From NCBI RefSeq assembly GCF_001931685.1, contig NZ_MOOY01000002.1:372001-436000 (forward strand): a stretch of DNA of 64,000 nt. The letters are read 5' to 3'. The DNA comes from Pararhizobium arenae. GTDB lineage: Bacteria; Pseudomonadota; Alphaproteobacteria; Rhizobiales; Rhizobiaceae. Under the pieces are notes generated by a model that made no database searches, was not told the origin of the DNA, and saw nothing but the letters and a program-made list of their open reading frames with translations. The first letter of the stretch is position 1. Every line of letters starts with the position of its first letter. Positions 34,405-41,959 of this stretch are shown piece after piece. The translations under genes were made by a program, and so were the position numbers.

Positions 34405-35199
34405 TTATGCCGCAGCCTTGGTGGATTCGTTAAAGAAGAGCGCCTGACTGATCAGGGCCTTCACCATATCCGGATTGAACGGCTTGGTTACCAGGAATGT
34501 CGGTTCCGGGCGCTCGCCTGTCAGCAGGCGCTCGGGGAATGCAGTGATAAAGATGACCGGGATGGCTGCGTTCTGCAGAATCTCGTTGACAGCATCGATG
34601 CCCGAGCTTCCATCGGCGAGCTGAATATCGGCCAGCACCATTGAGGGGCGCGTGGTCTTGAAAAGAGCGACTGCCTCATCGCGAGTACGGGCGATGCCGG
34701 TAACACGATGGCCGAGGCTTTCCACCATCTGCTCGATGTCGATCGCGATCAGCGGCTCGTCCTCGATGATCATGATATCCGTTGCAACCTGGCGCGAGAT
34801 TTCTTCGGAGGCGCGCTCGAGAAGCTTGTTGACGTTGGCTTCCGTCGTATCGAGAACTTCCGCGGTCTCGTCGGCTCGAAAACCTTCGACGGATGCGAGA
34901 AGAAAGGCCTGGCGGGCGAGCGGCGAAACCGATGCAAGATTGATCGAAGCGCGCTTTTCCCAAGCGAAAGGCGAAACCGGTTCGGGGATCAACACGGAGG
35001 AAGAGCCGAACAACTTGGTGTAGAGCTGAAACAGCGCGACGCGGTCGCTGCTTGCTTCAGGAAAAATCGAGACGTCTGCGATCAGCGCTTCGAGCACGGC
35101 GGCCACATAGGCGTCGCCCGAAGTCTGTGATCCCGTCAAGGCTCGCGAGTAACGGCGCAAATAAGGCAGAAACGGAGCGATCCGGGTAGAAAGTGACAT
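34405..35199 (-). CDS. phyR: General stress response regulator PhyR
   Basis: 264 residues. The N-terminal domain is sigma-factor-like (EcfG mimic, residues 1-130, with SVSPLARQAFLLASVEGFRADETAEVLDTTEANVNKLLERA). The C-terminal receiver domain (IMIIEDEPLIAIDIEQMVE, phosphoacceptor in MVLADIQLADG, lysine in FLVTKPFNPD) begins near residue 140. On phosphorylation PhyR binds NepR and frees sigma EcfG. The gene is divergent from nepR-ecfG, the usual arrangement, and has its own exact sigma-EcfG promoter, so it is positively autoregulated. Confidence 0.97.
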   Translation of the reverse strand: MSLSTRIAPFLPYLRRYSRALTGSQTSGDAYVAAVLEALIADVSIFPEASSDRVALFQLYTKLFGSSSVLIPEPVSPFAWEKRASINLASVSPLARQAFLLASVEGFRADETAEVLDTTEANVNKLLERASEEISRQVATDIMIIEDEPLIAIDIEQMVESLGHRVTGIARTRDEAVALFKTTRPSMVLADIQLADGSSGIDAVNEILQNAAIPVIFITAFPERLLTGERPEPTFLVTKPFNPDMVKALISQALFFNESTKAAA

Positions 35200-35251
35200 A
35201 CAAAATACTCCCTCTGTCTGGCATGGGTTCTATTCGCCAGCGTGCCAATCA

Positions 35252-35276
35252 AACGCACTTCAAAAAAAAAGGTTCC
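35252..35276 (-). promoter_or_regulatory. Sigma-EcfG promoter of phyR
   Basis: On the minus strand: GGAAC (35276-35272), 16 bases including nine A/T pairs in a row, CGTT (35255-35252). This is an exact consensus match, ending 53 bases before the phyR start codon. Confidence 0.85.
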
Positions 35277-35282
35277 GACGGT

Positions 35283-35307
35283 GGAACATATTTTTTCGCG
35301 GCGCATT
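35283..35307 (+). promoter_or_regulatory. Probable sigma-EcfG promoter of nepR-ecfG
   Basis: GGAAC (35283-35287), 16 bases, CATT (35304-35307): one mismatch from CGTT, with the TT that matters most kept. It is back-to-back with the phyR promoter, with only six bases between the two GGAAC elements, and 38 bases before nepR. Confidence 0.6.
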
Positions 35308-35344
35308 ACCCGCTCAGAAGAAAATGCAAAGGTAATGGGCGTAG

Positions 35345-35539
35345 ATGAACGACAGACTTGGGGCAGCGCGCGACGTCGAAAGAGACAGTCGCGCAGACAA
35401 TCCGAACGCGCAGATTGCAGCGAAGCTGCGAGCGCTTTATCTTTCCGTACAGGAAGAGGCCATTCCGGACAAATTTTTGGATCTGCTTGAAAAGCTCGAT
35501 GCGGTCGAGCGGCAGAAACTTCCGGATGTTGCCGAATGA
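35345..35539 (+). CDS. nepR: Anti-sigma factor NepR
   Basis: A 64-residue protein with the conserved NepR core AAKLRALYLSVQEEAIPD followed by KFLDLLEKLD, which forms the two helices that clamp sigma EcfG or PhyR. Flanking parts are polar and disordered-looking, as usual. The stop overlaps the ecfG start (ATGA), so the anti-sigma and sigma factors are produced together. Confidence 0.95.
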   Translation: MNDRLGAARDVERDSRADNPNAQIAAKLRALYLSVQEEAIPDKFLDLLEKLDAVERQKLPDVAE

Positions 35540-36102
35540 GCGAGCGCATGAAAGCAGATGAATCGGGCTTCAAGCGGGAAATGCTGGCGGCATTGCCAAG
35601 CTTGCGCGCGTTTGCGATGTCGCTGATCGGCCGGCATGACAGGGCCGACGACCTTGTGCAGGACACCATCATGAAGGCCTGGGCCAAGCAGGACCACTTC
35701 GAGATGGGCACCAACATGAAGGCGTGGCTCTTCACCATCTTGCGCAACGAGCTTTATAGCCAGATGCGCAAGCGCGGCCGCGAGGTGCAGGACAGTGACG
35801 GCTATTTCACCGAATCTCTTGCGCAGCACCCCGCGCAATATGGTTCGCTGGACCTTCAGGACTTCAAGCGTGCTCTCGACATGCTGCCGCCTGATCAGCG
35901 CGAGGCGATCATTCTGGTCGGCGCATCGGGGTTTTCCTATGAGGAAGCTGCGGAAATCTGCGGCTGTGCGCTTGGAACCATCAAAAGCCGCGTAAACCGT
36001 GCCCGCCAGCGACTGCAGGATATTCTACAGATTGCAGGCGAGGGCGAGTATGGTCCTGACGCGACGTCGGCGCCGATGACATCGCGTGCCTTCGTGTCCT
36101 GA
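35536..36102 (+). CDS. ecfG: ECF sigma factor EcfG (general stress sigma factor)
   Basis: 188 residues. Region 2 is LPSLRAFAMSLIGRHDRADDLVQDTIMKAW; region 4 is MLPPDQREAIILVGASGFSYEEAAEICGCALGTIKSRVNRARQRL, as in ECF15 (EcfG/RpoE2/SigT) proteins. It directs transcription from GGAAC-N16/17-CGTT promoters, several of which are visible within 4 kb. Translation is coupled to nepR by ATGA. A terminator follows 20 bases downstream. Confidence 0.96.
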   Translation: MSERMKADESGFKREMLAALPSLRAFAMSLIGRHDRADDLVQDTIMKAWAKQDHFEMGTNMKAWLFTILRNELYSQMRKRGREVQDSDGYFTESLAQHPAQYGSLDLQDFKRALDMLPPDQREAIILVGASGFSYEEAAEICGCALGTIKSRVNRARQRLQDILQIAGEGEYGPDATSAPMTSRAFVS

Positions 36103-36123
36103 CATTTGCACTCTCTAACAAGG

Positions 36124-36151
36124 ACACGACGCTCCCCGGCGTCGTGTTGTT
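36124..36151 (+). terminator. Terminator after ecfG
   Basis: ACACGACGC at 36124-36132 pairs with GCGTCGTGT at 36139-36147 around a CCCC-containing loop, followed by TGTTTT. Confidence 0.8.
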
Positions 36152-36275
36152 TTCCGTAAGCCGGCGTACAGATGCTGTCCGGCGACGTTGCTTCACCATC
36201 CACAATGGGGCAGAACAGAAATCGCTATCCATTCGGCAAGCGCCAGACATGGGTATCAGCGAGGCTTGTAATTGA

Positions 36276-37781
36276 ATGACGCAAGAGTTGACGATCACCA
36301 GGACGGATATTCAATCCGTGCTCGCCTCGCCGCTTCGGCTTGAAGCCTTGCGGAATTTCGTACCGGATATGGCCTGGCCCGATACGGATTTCGACCCGCT
36401 GACGGCGCTTGCATCGTCTCTCTTCAATGCGCCGATCGCTCTGGTCACCTTGCTCGACGATCGCGATCAGTGGTTCAAGTCAGCCCTTGGAACCAACCAG
36501 TCACAGGCTCCGGCACAGACGTCTTTCTGCGCCCATGTTATCGAGGCTGCCGACGACGGCGTGCTCGTTGTTTCCGATGCCCTCAAGGACAGTCGCTTTT
36601 CCAGTCAGCCGTTCGTCACAGGTGAGCCCTACCTTCGCTTCTACGCGGGTGCGCCGATCGTGATCGACGGACACGCGGTCGGCACCGTCTGCGTTTTCGA
36701 TGTTAAGCCCCGCGACGAGGTCGATCAGGGTGCAATCCGGCAGCTGGAGCACGTTTCGAGGGTCGCCGCGTCGTTGTTGCGATTGAAGCACGACAGCCGT
36801 CAGAGTGCGTTGAAGGAGGCGGAGATTTCTCGCGAGGAGCAGCGTCACGAGATGGCGCTCGACGCCGCCAACATCGGTAGCTGGCTCTGGAACATCAAGA
36901 CGGGTGAAGTGTCCTGCAATGGTGCCATGACGCGCATGTTCGGCATGGAACCGGCTTCTTCGCTTCAGGCAAAGGATATATTTGCCGCGATCCATCCGGA
37001 CGACCGGCTTGCCGCGCTCTCGCGACTTCGCTCGGCCATGGCCAAGGGCGAGGAATATGACGGTCTTTTCCGGATCGCCGGCAGCGGACGCTGGGTTCTT
37101 GGACGCGGCAGGGTGCATGAGCGCGACAGCGCCGGGCGCCCGACGGCTTTTCTCGGCATCAATGTCGATGTCACGGAAGAGCAGACGTCGAACCAGCGAA
37201 CCCGGCTTTTGCTCCGCGAACTGAACCATCGTGTGAAGAACACGCTTGCGATGCTGCAATCGCTTGCCCGGCAGACACTGCGCACGACGAGCGATCCCAA
37301 ACAGTTCATGACCGCGTTTGCCGGGCGCCTCCAGGCTATCTCCGAGGCGCACGGCCTGCTGTCGGATCACGAGTGGGGAGCGATCCGGCTGTCCGCACTC
37401 CTCAACAAGCAGCTCGCGCCGCATGTGCGCGATTATGAGGAGCAGGTGGAAATCCATAAGGATGAAATTCTTCTGGGGCCTGATCAGGCTGTCGGCCTCG
37501 GCCTCGTGCTGCACGAGCTTGCGACGAACGCCGCTAAATACGGCGCGCTGACCAACGCCGACGGCAAGATCATCGTCACCGCTCGCAAAGTGGACGAAGA
37601 CGGCATGGAGGTATTGCGGATGACCTGGACGGAAGTCGGTGGCCCGGTTGTCAGCGAGCCGGAACGCAAGGGCTTCGGTTCCATCCTGATCGAGCGCAGC
37701 CTGGACAAGGTCATGGGAAGCTCGGTGGAAGTGCAGTATCTGCCGGCAGGCGTGACCGCACTGGTGCGATTGCCGCTCTAA
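36276..37781 (+). CDS. GAF-PAS-HWE family sensor histidine kinase
   Basis: A soluble 501-residue kinase. A GAF domain (residues about 25-170, PIALVTLLDDRDQWFKS, SFCAHVI, YAGAPIVIDGHAVGTVCVFD) is followed by a PAS fold (residues 195-305, ALDAANIGSWLWNIKTGEVS). The HWE/HisKA_2 phosphoacceptor region is LLLRELNHRVKNTLAMLQSLARQT, and the ATPase domain has VLHELATNAAKYGAL and GFGSILIERSL. HWE kinases act as PhyK-type inputs for PhyR, and its place next to ecfG makes it a good candidate for that role. No membrane helix is visible, so the signal is cytoplasmic. Confidence 0.9.
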   Translation: MTQELTITRTDIQSVLASPLRLEALRNFVPDMAWPDTDFDPLTALASSLFNAPIALVTLLDDRDQWFKSALGTNQSQAPAQTSFCAHVIEAADDGVLVVSDALKDSRFSSQPFVTGEPYLRFYAGAPIVIDGHAVGTVCVFDVKPRDEVDQGAIRQLEHVSRVAASLLRLKHDSRQSALKEAEISREEQRHEMALDAANIGSWLWNIKTGEVSCNGAMTRMFGMEPASSLQAKDIFAAIHPDDRLAALSRLRSAMAKGEEYDGLFRIAGSGRWVLGRGRVHERDSAGRPTAFLGINVDVTEEQTSNQRTRLLLRELNHRVKNTLAMLQSLARQTLRTTSDPKQFMTAFAGRLQAISEAHGLLSDHEWGAIRLSALLNKQLAPHVRDYEEQVEIHKDEILLGPDQAVGLGLVLHELATNAAKYGALTNADGKIIVTARKVDEDGMEVLRMTWTEVGGPVVSEPERKGFGSILIERSLDKVMGSSVEVQYLPAGVTALVRLPL

Positions 37782-37783
37782 AC

Positions 37784-37883
37784 CATGTCTCGCGAAAGTG
37801 TACAGCGGTTTTGCGGAAAGACATGCGTAAAACAAAAACCTAAATCGTATGAGCGAATCTCAAAGATCGCGGCACGTTTTAGG
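37784..37883. repeat. Dispersed-repeat-like palindromic element
   Basis: About 100 bases after the kinase gene. CATGTCT (37784-37790) pairs with AGACATG (37819-37825), and CCTAAATCGT (37839-37848) pairs with ACGTTTTAGG (37874-37883) with one mismatch, enclosing GCGAATCTCAAAGATCGC. I remember closely similar sequences (GACATGCGTAAAAACAAA..CCTAAAGCG) between many Rhizobiaceae genes. Whether it acts as a terminator or a mobile repeat cannot be told. Confidence 0.5.
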
Positions 37884-38030
37884 TCGAGCCGTTCAAAATC
37901 AATCGCTCTTGAAGATTGCGTAGCCGTCTAACGTCCCTCGGACGAAGGCTGGATGAATTTTCCAAAAAGTAAATGAAAACAAATGGCGTCTGGCAGGGTC
38001 AATCCGGTCCCGACAGACGCTAAAATCGCG

Positions 38031-38459
38031 TTAGTCGTCCGAGTGTTTTCTTTTGCTTGTGAGGCCGAGGAACGCACCCATTGCAACGGCGACGCCGGCT
38101 GCGAGAAGTGGCTGCTTCCGAACAAGCGACAGGGCCGTGGCCGCGATAAGGCCGCTTTGCAGCTGCGATTGGCGCCGGCGTTCTGCGGCGATCCGGCGAT
38201 CCCGGGCCCTGATGTAGGCCAATACACACAGCACGATAAGCCCTAGGACAATGAAGGCTGCGGCAACGATCAGGCTGGCAATGACAGGTGGATAGATTGT
38301 CGAAAGGTAAAGTCCTGCCGCTACGAGCGCAAAGACATAGGCATTGAGAAACAGGAAGCCCGCAATCAGCCAGTAAAAGCCATTGCGTTTATAGCGCGAT
38401 ACCGTGGCGCCGACGTCCGTTGCGATCAGTGTCGACAGGAGTGCCCCTAAAGAGCCCAT
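38031..38459 (-). CDS. Small holin-like membrane protein, stress-island conserved hypothetical
   Basis: 142 residues with two clear membrane segments near residues 28-50 (GFYWLIAGFLFLNAYVFALVAAGLYL) and 60-82 (VIASLIVAAAFIVLGLIVLCVLAYI). A charged stretch follows (RARDRRIAAERRRQSQLQ), then a weaker hydrophobic C-terminal part (QPLLAAGVAVAMGAFLGL). It resembles small phage-holin-superfamily/DUF1469-type proteins found beside YqjD-like proteins. Function is unknown. It lies downstream of the YqjD-like gene and may share its sigma-EcfG promoter, although 179 bases separate them. Confidence 0.7.
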   Translation of the reverse strand: MGSLGALLSTLIATDVGATVSRYKRNGFYWLIAGFLFLNAYVFALVAAGLYLSTIYPPVIASLIVAAAFIVLGLIVLCVLAYIRARDRRIAAERRRQSQLQSGLIAATALSLVRKQPLLAAGVAVAMGAFLGLTSKRKHSDD

Positions 38460-38638
38460 TCTTTATCTCCAGACTGGGCGGCGTCTTCTTCATGCAATGC
38501 GCGCCACCGATGATGTTCGACCCTGCTTCAACGCCAGGCGTCATATCGGATCACGTTGATTGAAGTACAGGGCGAGAGAATAAATCAAGGGGTCGGATCG
38601 CTTTGTTTCAAAGCGCTCCAACCCGGTATCTCATTGGT

Positions 38639-38998
38639 CTATCGGCGCAAGAGGATTGCGACCAGAACGCCCAGCGCTGCGGCAGCACCGATCGTGGCGA
38701 CCGGATGCTCGCGAACGTTGCGGCGTACCTCACGTTCAGCCACGGAGTAGCGGTCGCGCAGTTCGGCAAGCAGGGCTTCGCCGTGCTCTCTGAGGTCGCC
38801 GAGGCCAGCTTCCGCATGTTCGCGCATGTCACTTGCCTTGGCGCGGACATCCTTGGATGCCTGCGTTCCGCGTTTCGCCAACAGGCCGCTCAATGCGGCG
38901 ATGTCTTCGCGAAGCTCGCTCAGCTGGTCTTCGACGGATGCCTGCAAATATGCGCCATTGCGCTTTTTCGAGGAACTGGAAAAAAGGCCGGTTGCCAT
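38639..38998 (-). CDS. YqjD/ElaB (DUF883)-like membrane-anchored stress protein
   Basis: 119 residues. A long amphipathic, probably coiled-coil part (residues 20-95, SVEDQLSELREDIAALSGLL and AEAGLGDLREHGEALLAELRDR) ends in one C-terminal membrane helix (HPVATIGAAAALGVLVAILLRR), the hallmark of YqjD/ElaB proteins that tether ribosomes to the membrane in stationary phase in E. coli. An exact sigma-EcfG promoter at 39066-39090 on the same strand puts it in the general stress regulon. Confidence 0.82.
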   Translation of the reverse strand: MATGLFSSSSKKRNGAYLQASVEDQLSELREDIAALSGLLAKRGTQASKDVRAKASDMREHAEAGLGDLREHGEALLAELRDRYSVAEREVRRNVREHPVATIGAAAALGVLVAILLRR

Positions 38999-39065
38999 AT
39001 GGGAAACTCCTTTTGTGCCGCGGGTTCGGCTCTGCCCGGACGGGTTTGGCCGGGGTCCTCCTCAA

Positions 39066-39090
39066 AACGTTGCAAAAGGCTTTTGGTTCC
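39066..39090 (-). promoter_or_regulatory. Sigma-EcfG promoter of the YqjD-like gene
   Basis: On the minus strand: GGAAC (39090-39086), 16 bases, CGTT (39069-39066), an exact consensus match. It lies between the hmuV stop codon (39102) and the YqjD-like start (38998). Confidence 0.82.
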
Positions 39091-39101
39091 GGAGATTCTG
39101 T

Positions 39102-39890
39102 TCAGGCTCCGGCCGTATGGGGCAGAACGAAGGGCACGGTGCCGGACGGCGTGGTGTTTACCCGCATGGGGCAGCCAAAGACGCTTTCCATGACCTCATC
39201 GGTCATCACGTCCTTTGGACTGCCGGCGGCCTCGACGCGGCCACCGCGCATCATGACCATCTGGTCTGCGAACATCGCCGTGAGATTGAGATCATGCATG
39301 ATCGCCACCACGCCGCCGCCCCGGCTGCAGAAATCCCGAGCGAGCTTCATGATCGTCAGCTGGTGGCGGATATCGAGGCTGGAAACCGGCTCGTCGAGCA
39401 GCAGGAAGGCGGGTTCACCGTTTTCCAGCGGATCCCATATCTGGCAGAGGGCGCGGGCAAGCTGAACCCGCTGTTGTTCGCCGCCGGAAAGCTCCTGATA
39501 AAAACGCCCGGAAAAACCGGCCAGATCGACGGCTTCGAGCGCATCGCGGGCGATCCGCTCGACCTCCTCGGGGCGGTCCGCGCCGCCGACGGCAAGTCCC
39601 ATGCGCACGATCTCGCGCACGGTGAAGGGGAACGAGATGACGGTTGCCTGTGGCAGGACCGCCCGCTTCAACGCCAGTTCCCAGGGCTTCAGTCTGGCGA
39701 TGTCGTGGCCGTTAATGCTGACATTGCCCTCGTAGTGGGTCTCGCCCGCGATGGCACGCATTGTTGTCGTCTTGCCGCAGCCATTGGGACCGACGATCGC
39801 CGTTAACTGGCCTGCCGGCGCCTCGAAACTGATACCGTGAAGCACCTGCTTGCCTGAAAGCCGCACGGAAATATTGCTGGCCCTGATCAT
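39102..39890 (-). CDS. hmuV: Heme ABC transporter ATP-binding protein HmuV
   Basis: A 262-residue FecE-type ATPase: Walker A VGPNGCGKTTTM, signature LSGGEQQRVQLARAL, Walker B FLLLDEPVSSLD, H-loop VAIMHDLNLTAMFADQMVMM. It energises heme import with HmuU and HmuT. It starts 8 bases after hmuU. A sigma-EcfG promoter for the next operon begins just past its stop. Confidence 0.95.
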   Translation of the reverse strand: MIRASNISVRLSGKQVLHGISFEAPAGQLTAIVGPNGCGKTTTMRAIAGETHYEGNVSINGHDIARLKPWELALKRAVLPQATVISFPFTVREIVRMGLAVGGADRPEEVERIARDALEAVDLAGFSGRFYQELSGGEQQRVQLARALCQIWDPLENGEPAFLLLDEPVSSLDIRHQLTIMKLARDFCSRGGGVVAIMHDLNLTAMFADQMVMMRGGRVEAAGSPKDVMTDEVMESVFGCPMRVNTTPSGTVPFVLPHTAGA

Positions 39891-39898
39891 GGTTTACC

Positions 39899-41050
39899 TC
39901 AAAGCCCCATATGGGATCGACCGCGCAGCAGGATCCAAAGGAAGAAGGGCGCTCCCGCAAAGGCCGTGATGATCCCGATCGGCAATTCCGCCGGCGGGAC
40001 GATGGTGCGGGCGATCATGTCCGCGAAGATCAGCAGGATGCCACCGAGAAGCGCCGAAGCCGGCAGAAGGAAGCGATGATCCGGGCCGATCACCAGCCGC
40101 AGAACGTGCGGCACGACGATTCCGACAAAGCCGATACCGCCACTGACGGCCACCGAGGCACCGGTTGCCGCAGCCACGCTGACGATCGCCACGTTCTTCA
40201 GCCGTTGAACGGGCACCCCCATATGAAAAGCGGCCGCTTCGCCAAGCGTGAGAGCGTTGAGGCCGCGGGCAAGGAACGGCACGACCGCAAGCGAAAGAAG
40301 GATGATCGGGGCGGCCGCGAGAATTTTCGGCCAGCTTGCGCCAGCGAGGGAACCCAGCCCCCAGAATGTGAGATCGCGTAGTTGCTGGTCGTCGGCGACA
40401 AAGATCATGACCCCGGTTATCGCACCGGCGAGCGCAGCGATGGCAATGCCGGCCAGCAGCATGGTGGCGACGGAGGTATGGCCGCTGCGGGTCGCGATGC
40501 GATAGAGCAGAAACGTCGTTGCAAGCCCGCCAAGGAAGGCTGCAATCGGAAGCGCATAAAAGCCGAAGGCTGCAAAGAGCGGGCCGAAGGTGGCGCTGCC
40601 CAGCACAATGACGAGCACCGCCCCGAGGCTTGCACCGGCAGAGACGCCGACGAGGCCGGGATCCGCGAGCGGATTGCGGAAAAGACCCTGCATGACGGCC
40701 CCGGAAACGGCCAGCGCCGCGCCGACCAGAAGACCGAGGACCGCGCGGGGAAGGCGGATGTCGAAGATGATGATGCGATCGCGCAGACTGAGGGCCTGTT
40801 CGGCGGTCTCCGTACCGGTCAGCCAGCGCAACAGGTTGCCGACCGAGGCATCGGCGGCGCCCGTCATGATGGAACTGAAGAACGTGACCACTGCCAGCAA
40901 AGCCAGCACAAAGATCACGAGCCGCGCGACCTGGGATCGGTCGCCGGCTCGCCAGCTTTCCTTCATGCGCACCGCGATGGAACGGCGCTGGCCGTTTTCC
41001 ACGGCCATTTCACTGGGATGCATTCGTCGTTTTTCCGTAAATGGCTCCAT
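39899..41050 (-). CDS. hmuU: Heme ABC transporter permease HmuU
   Basis: FecCD/BtuC-type permease with about nine or ten membrane helices, 383 residues. Family motifs are RLPRAVLGLLVGAALAVSGAVMQGLFRNPLADPGLVGVSAGA and GIGFVGIVVPHVLRLVIGPDHR. The start is uncertain: ATG 41050 has GGGAG five bases upstream but overlaps hmuT by 41 bases; ATG 41023 and ATG 41008 are alternatives with weaker sites. The first 40 residues are charged and cytoplasmic. Confidence 0.93.
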   Translation of the reverse strand: MEPFTEKRRMHPSEMAVENGQRRSIAVRMKESWRAGDRSQVARLVIFVLALLAVVTFFSSIMTGAADASVGNLLRWLTGTETAEQALSLRDRIIIFDIRLPRAVLGLLVGAALAVSGAVMQGLFRNPLADPGLVGVSAGASLGAVLVIVLGSATFGPLFAAFGFYALPIAAFLGGLATTFLLYRIATRSGHTSVATMLLAGIAIAALAGAITGVMIFVADDQQLRDLTFWGLGSLAGASWPKILAAAPIILLSLAVVPFLARGLNALTLGEAAAFHMGVPVQRLKNVAIVSVAAATGASVAVSGGIGFVGIVVPHVLRLVIGPDHRFLLPASALLGGILLIFADMIARTIVPPAELPIGIITAFAGAPFFLWILLRGRSHMGL

Positions 41051-41948
41051 TCAGCTCCCGAACGGCGCTGGCCGTGCGAGGGCCGAAGCCGAGAAGTTGC
41101 AGCCCGTCCATGCGAACGATGGCCTTGTCCTTCGCGGCAGGCGTCATGCTGAGTGCCGGATGCTTGAGCAAATCTTCGTCGCTCATAGCATGGCCACCGC
41201 CGCGCTGCATCATCAGAATGACATCCGGTTTCGCTTCGATGATCGCTTCATCGGTCAGCGGCTTGTAACCGGCATACGTGCCGGCGGCGTTGATTACGCC
41301 GGACAGGCGAAGGATACCATCCGCTGCCGTGCCGGTGCCCGCGGCCATGATCTTTCCGCCTTGGGCGGAGAGAATGAAGATGACGCGCTTGCGCTCGGCT
41401 TGCGGGCGCTTCTCGGCGTCTGCAACAGCAGCGTCGAGATCGGCCTTGACCTTTTCGCGCAAGGCTGCCGCCTTTTCCGGAACGCCGAGAAAGTTGCCCA
41501 CAGCCGTGATCTTGTCGAGGATACCCTGGCTGTCGAACCTGTCCGGAATGGTCTGGAAGGCGATGTTTGATTGCTTGATAACCGACAGGGCTTCCGGCGG
41601 CCCACTGCCCTCGATGGAAATGATGGCGGTCGGATTGGTTGAGATCACGCCTTCCGGCGAGAGTTGGCGCATATAGCCAACATCCGGAACCGTCATGGCA
41701 GCCTCCGGATACATGCTGGTTGAATCGCGTCCGACGAGACGTTTTTCTTCACCCAGCGCGTAGACGATCTCTGTCACCGCCCCGCCGATCGACACGAGGC
41801 GCGAGCTGTCCACCGGCTGCGCTTGCTGCGCGAAAGCGGTGGCGGTGAGTACCGGAAGCGGGGGCAGCGCGAACGGTGCCGCCACTGCGAGAAGGATCGC
41901 TGCTTTCTTCAGGGGGCTGCGTCCAAAGAGATCGATGAACTGGCGCAT
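41010..41948 (-). CDS. hmuT: Periplasmic heme-binding protein HmuT
   Basis: 312 residues with a signal peptide (KKAAILLAVAAPFALPPLPVLTATAFAQ) and the class III binding-protein fold (SSRLVSIGGAVTEIVYALGEEKRLVGRDSTSMYPEAA..VGYMRQLSPEGV). The RDSTSMYP segment and the Y in VGYMRQLSPEG correspond to heme-ligand regions of HmuT/ShuT proteins. ATG 41948 is chosen from the GAGGAC site; a longer reading to 42014 is unlikely. Confidence 0.93.
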   Translation of the reverse strand: MRQFIDLFGRSPLKKAAILLAVAAPFALPPLPVLTATAFAQQAQPVDSSRLVSIGGAVTEIVYALGEEKRLVGRDSTSMYPEAAMTVPDVGYMRQLSPEGVISTNPTAIISIEGSGPPEALSVIKQSNIAFQTIPDRFDSQGILDKITAVGNFLGVPEKAAALREKVKADLDAAVADAEKRPQAERKRVIFILSAQGGKIMAAGTGTAADGILRLSGVINAAGTYAGYKPLTDEAIIEAKPDVILMMQRGGGHAMSDEDLLKHPALSMTPAAKDKAIVRMDGLQLLGFGPRTASAVRELNGAIYGKTTNASQ

Positions 41949-41959
41949 GATATGTCCTC

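Noticed and set aside
38599-38615. CGCTTTG-TTT-CAAAGCG hairpin after the YqjD-like gene as terminator
   Set aside because: Seven base pairs with no T-run on the minus strand. It may be a weak processing or pause site but is not supported as a terminator.
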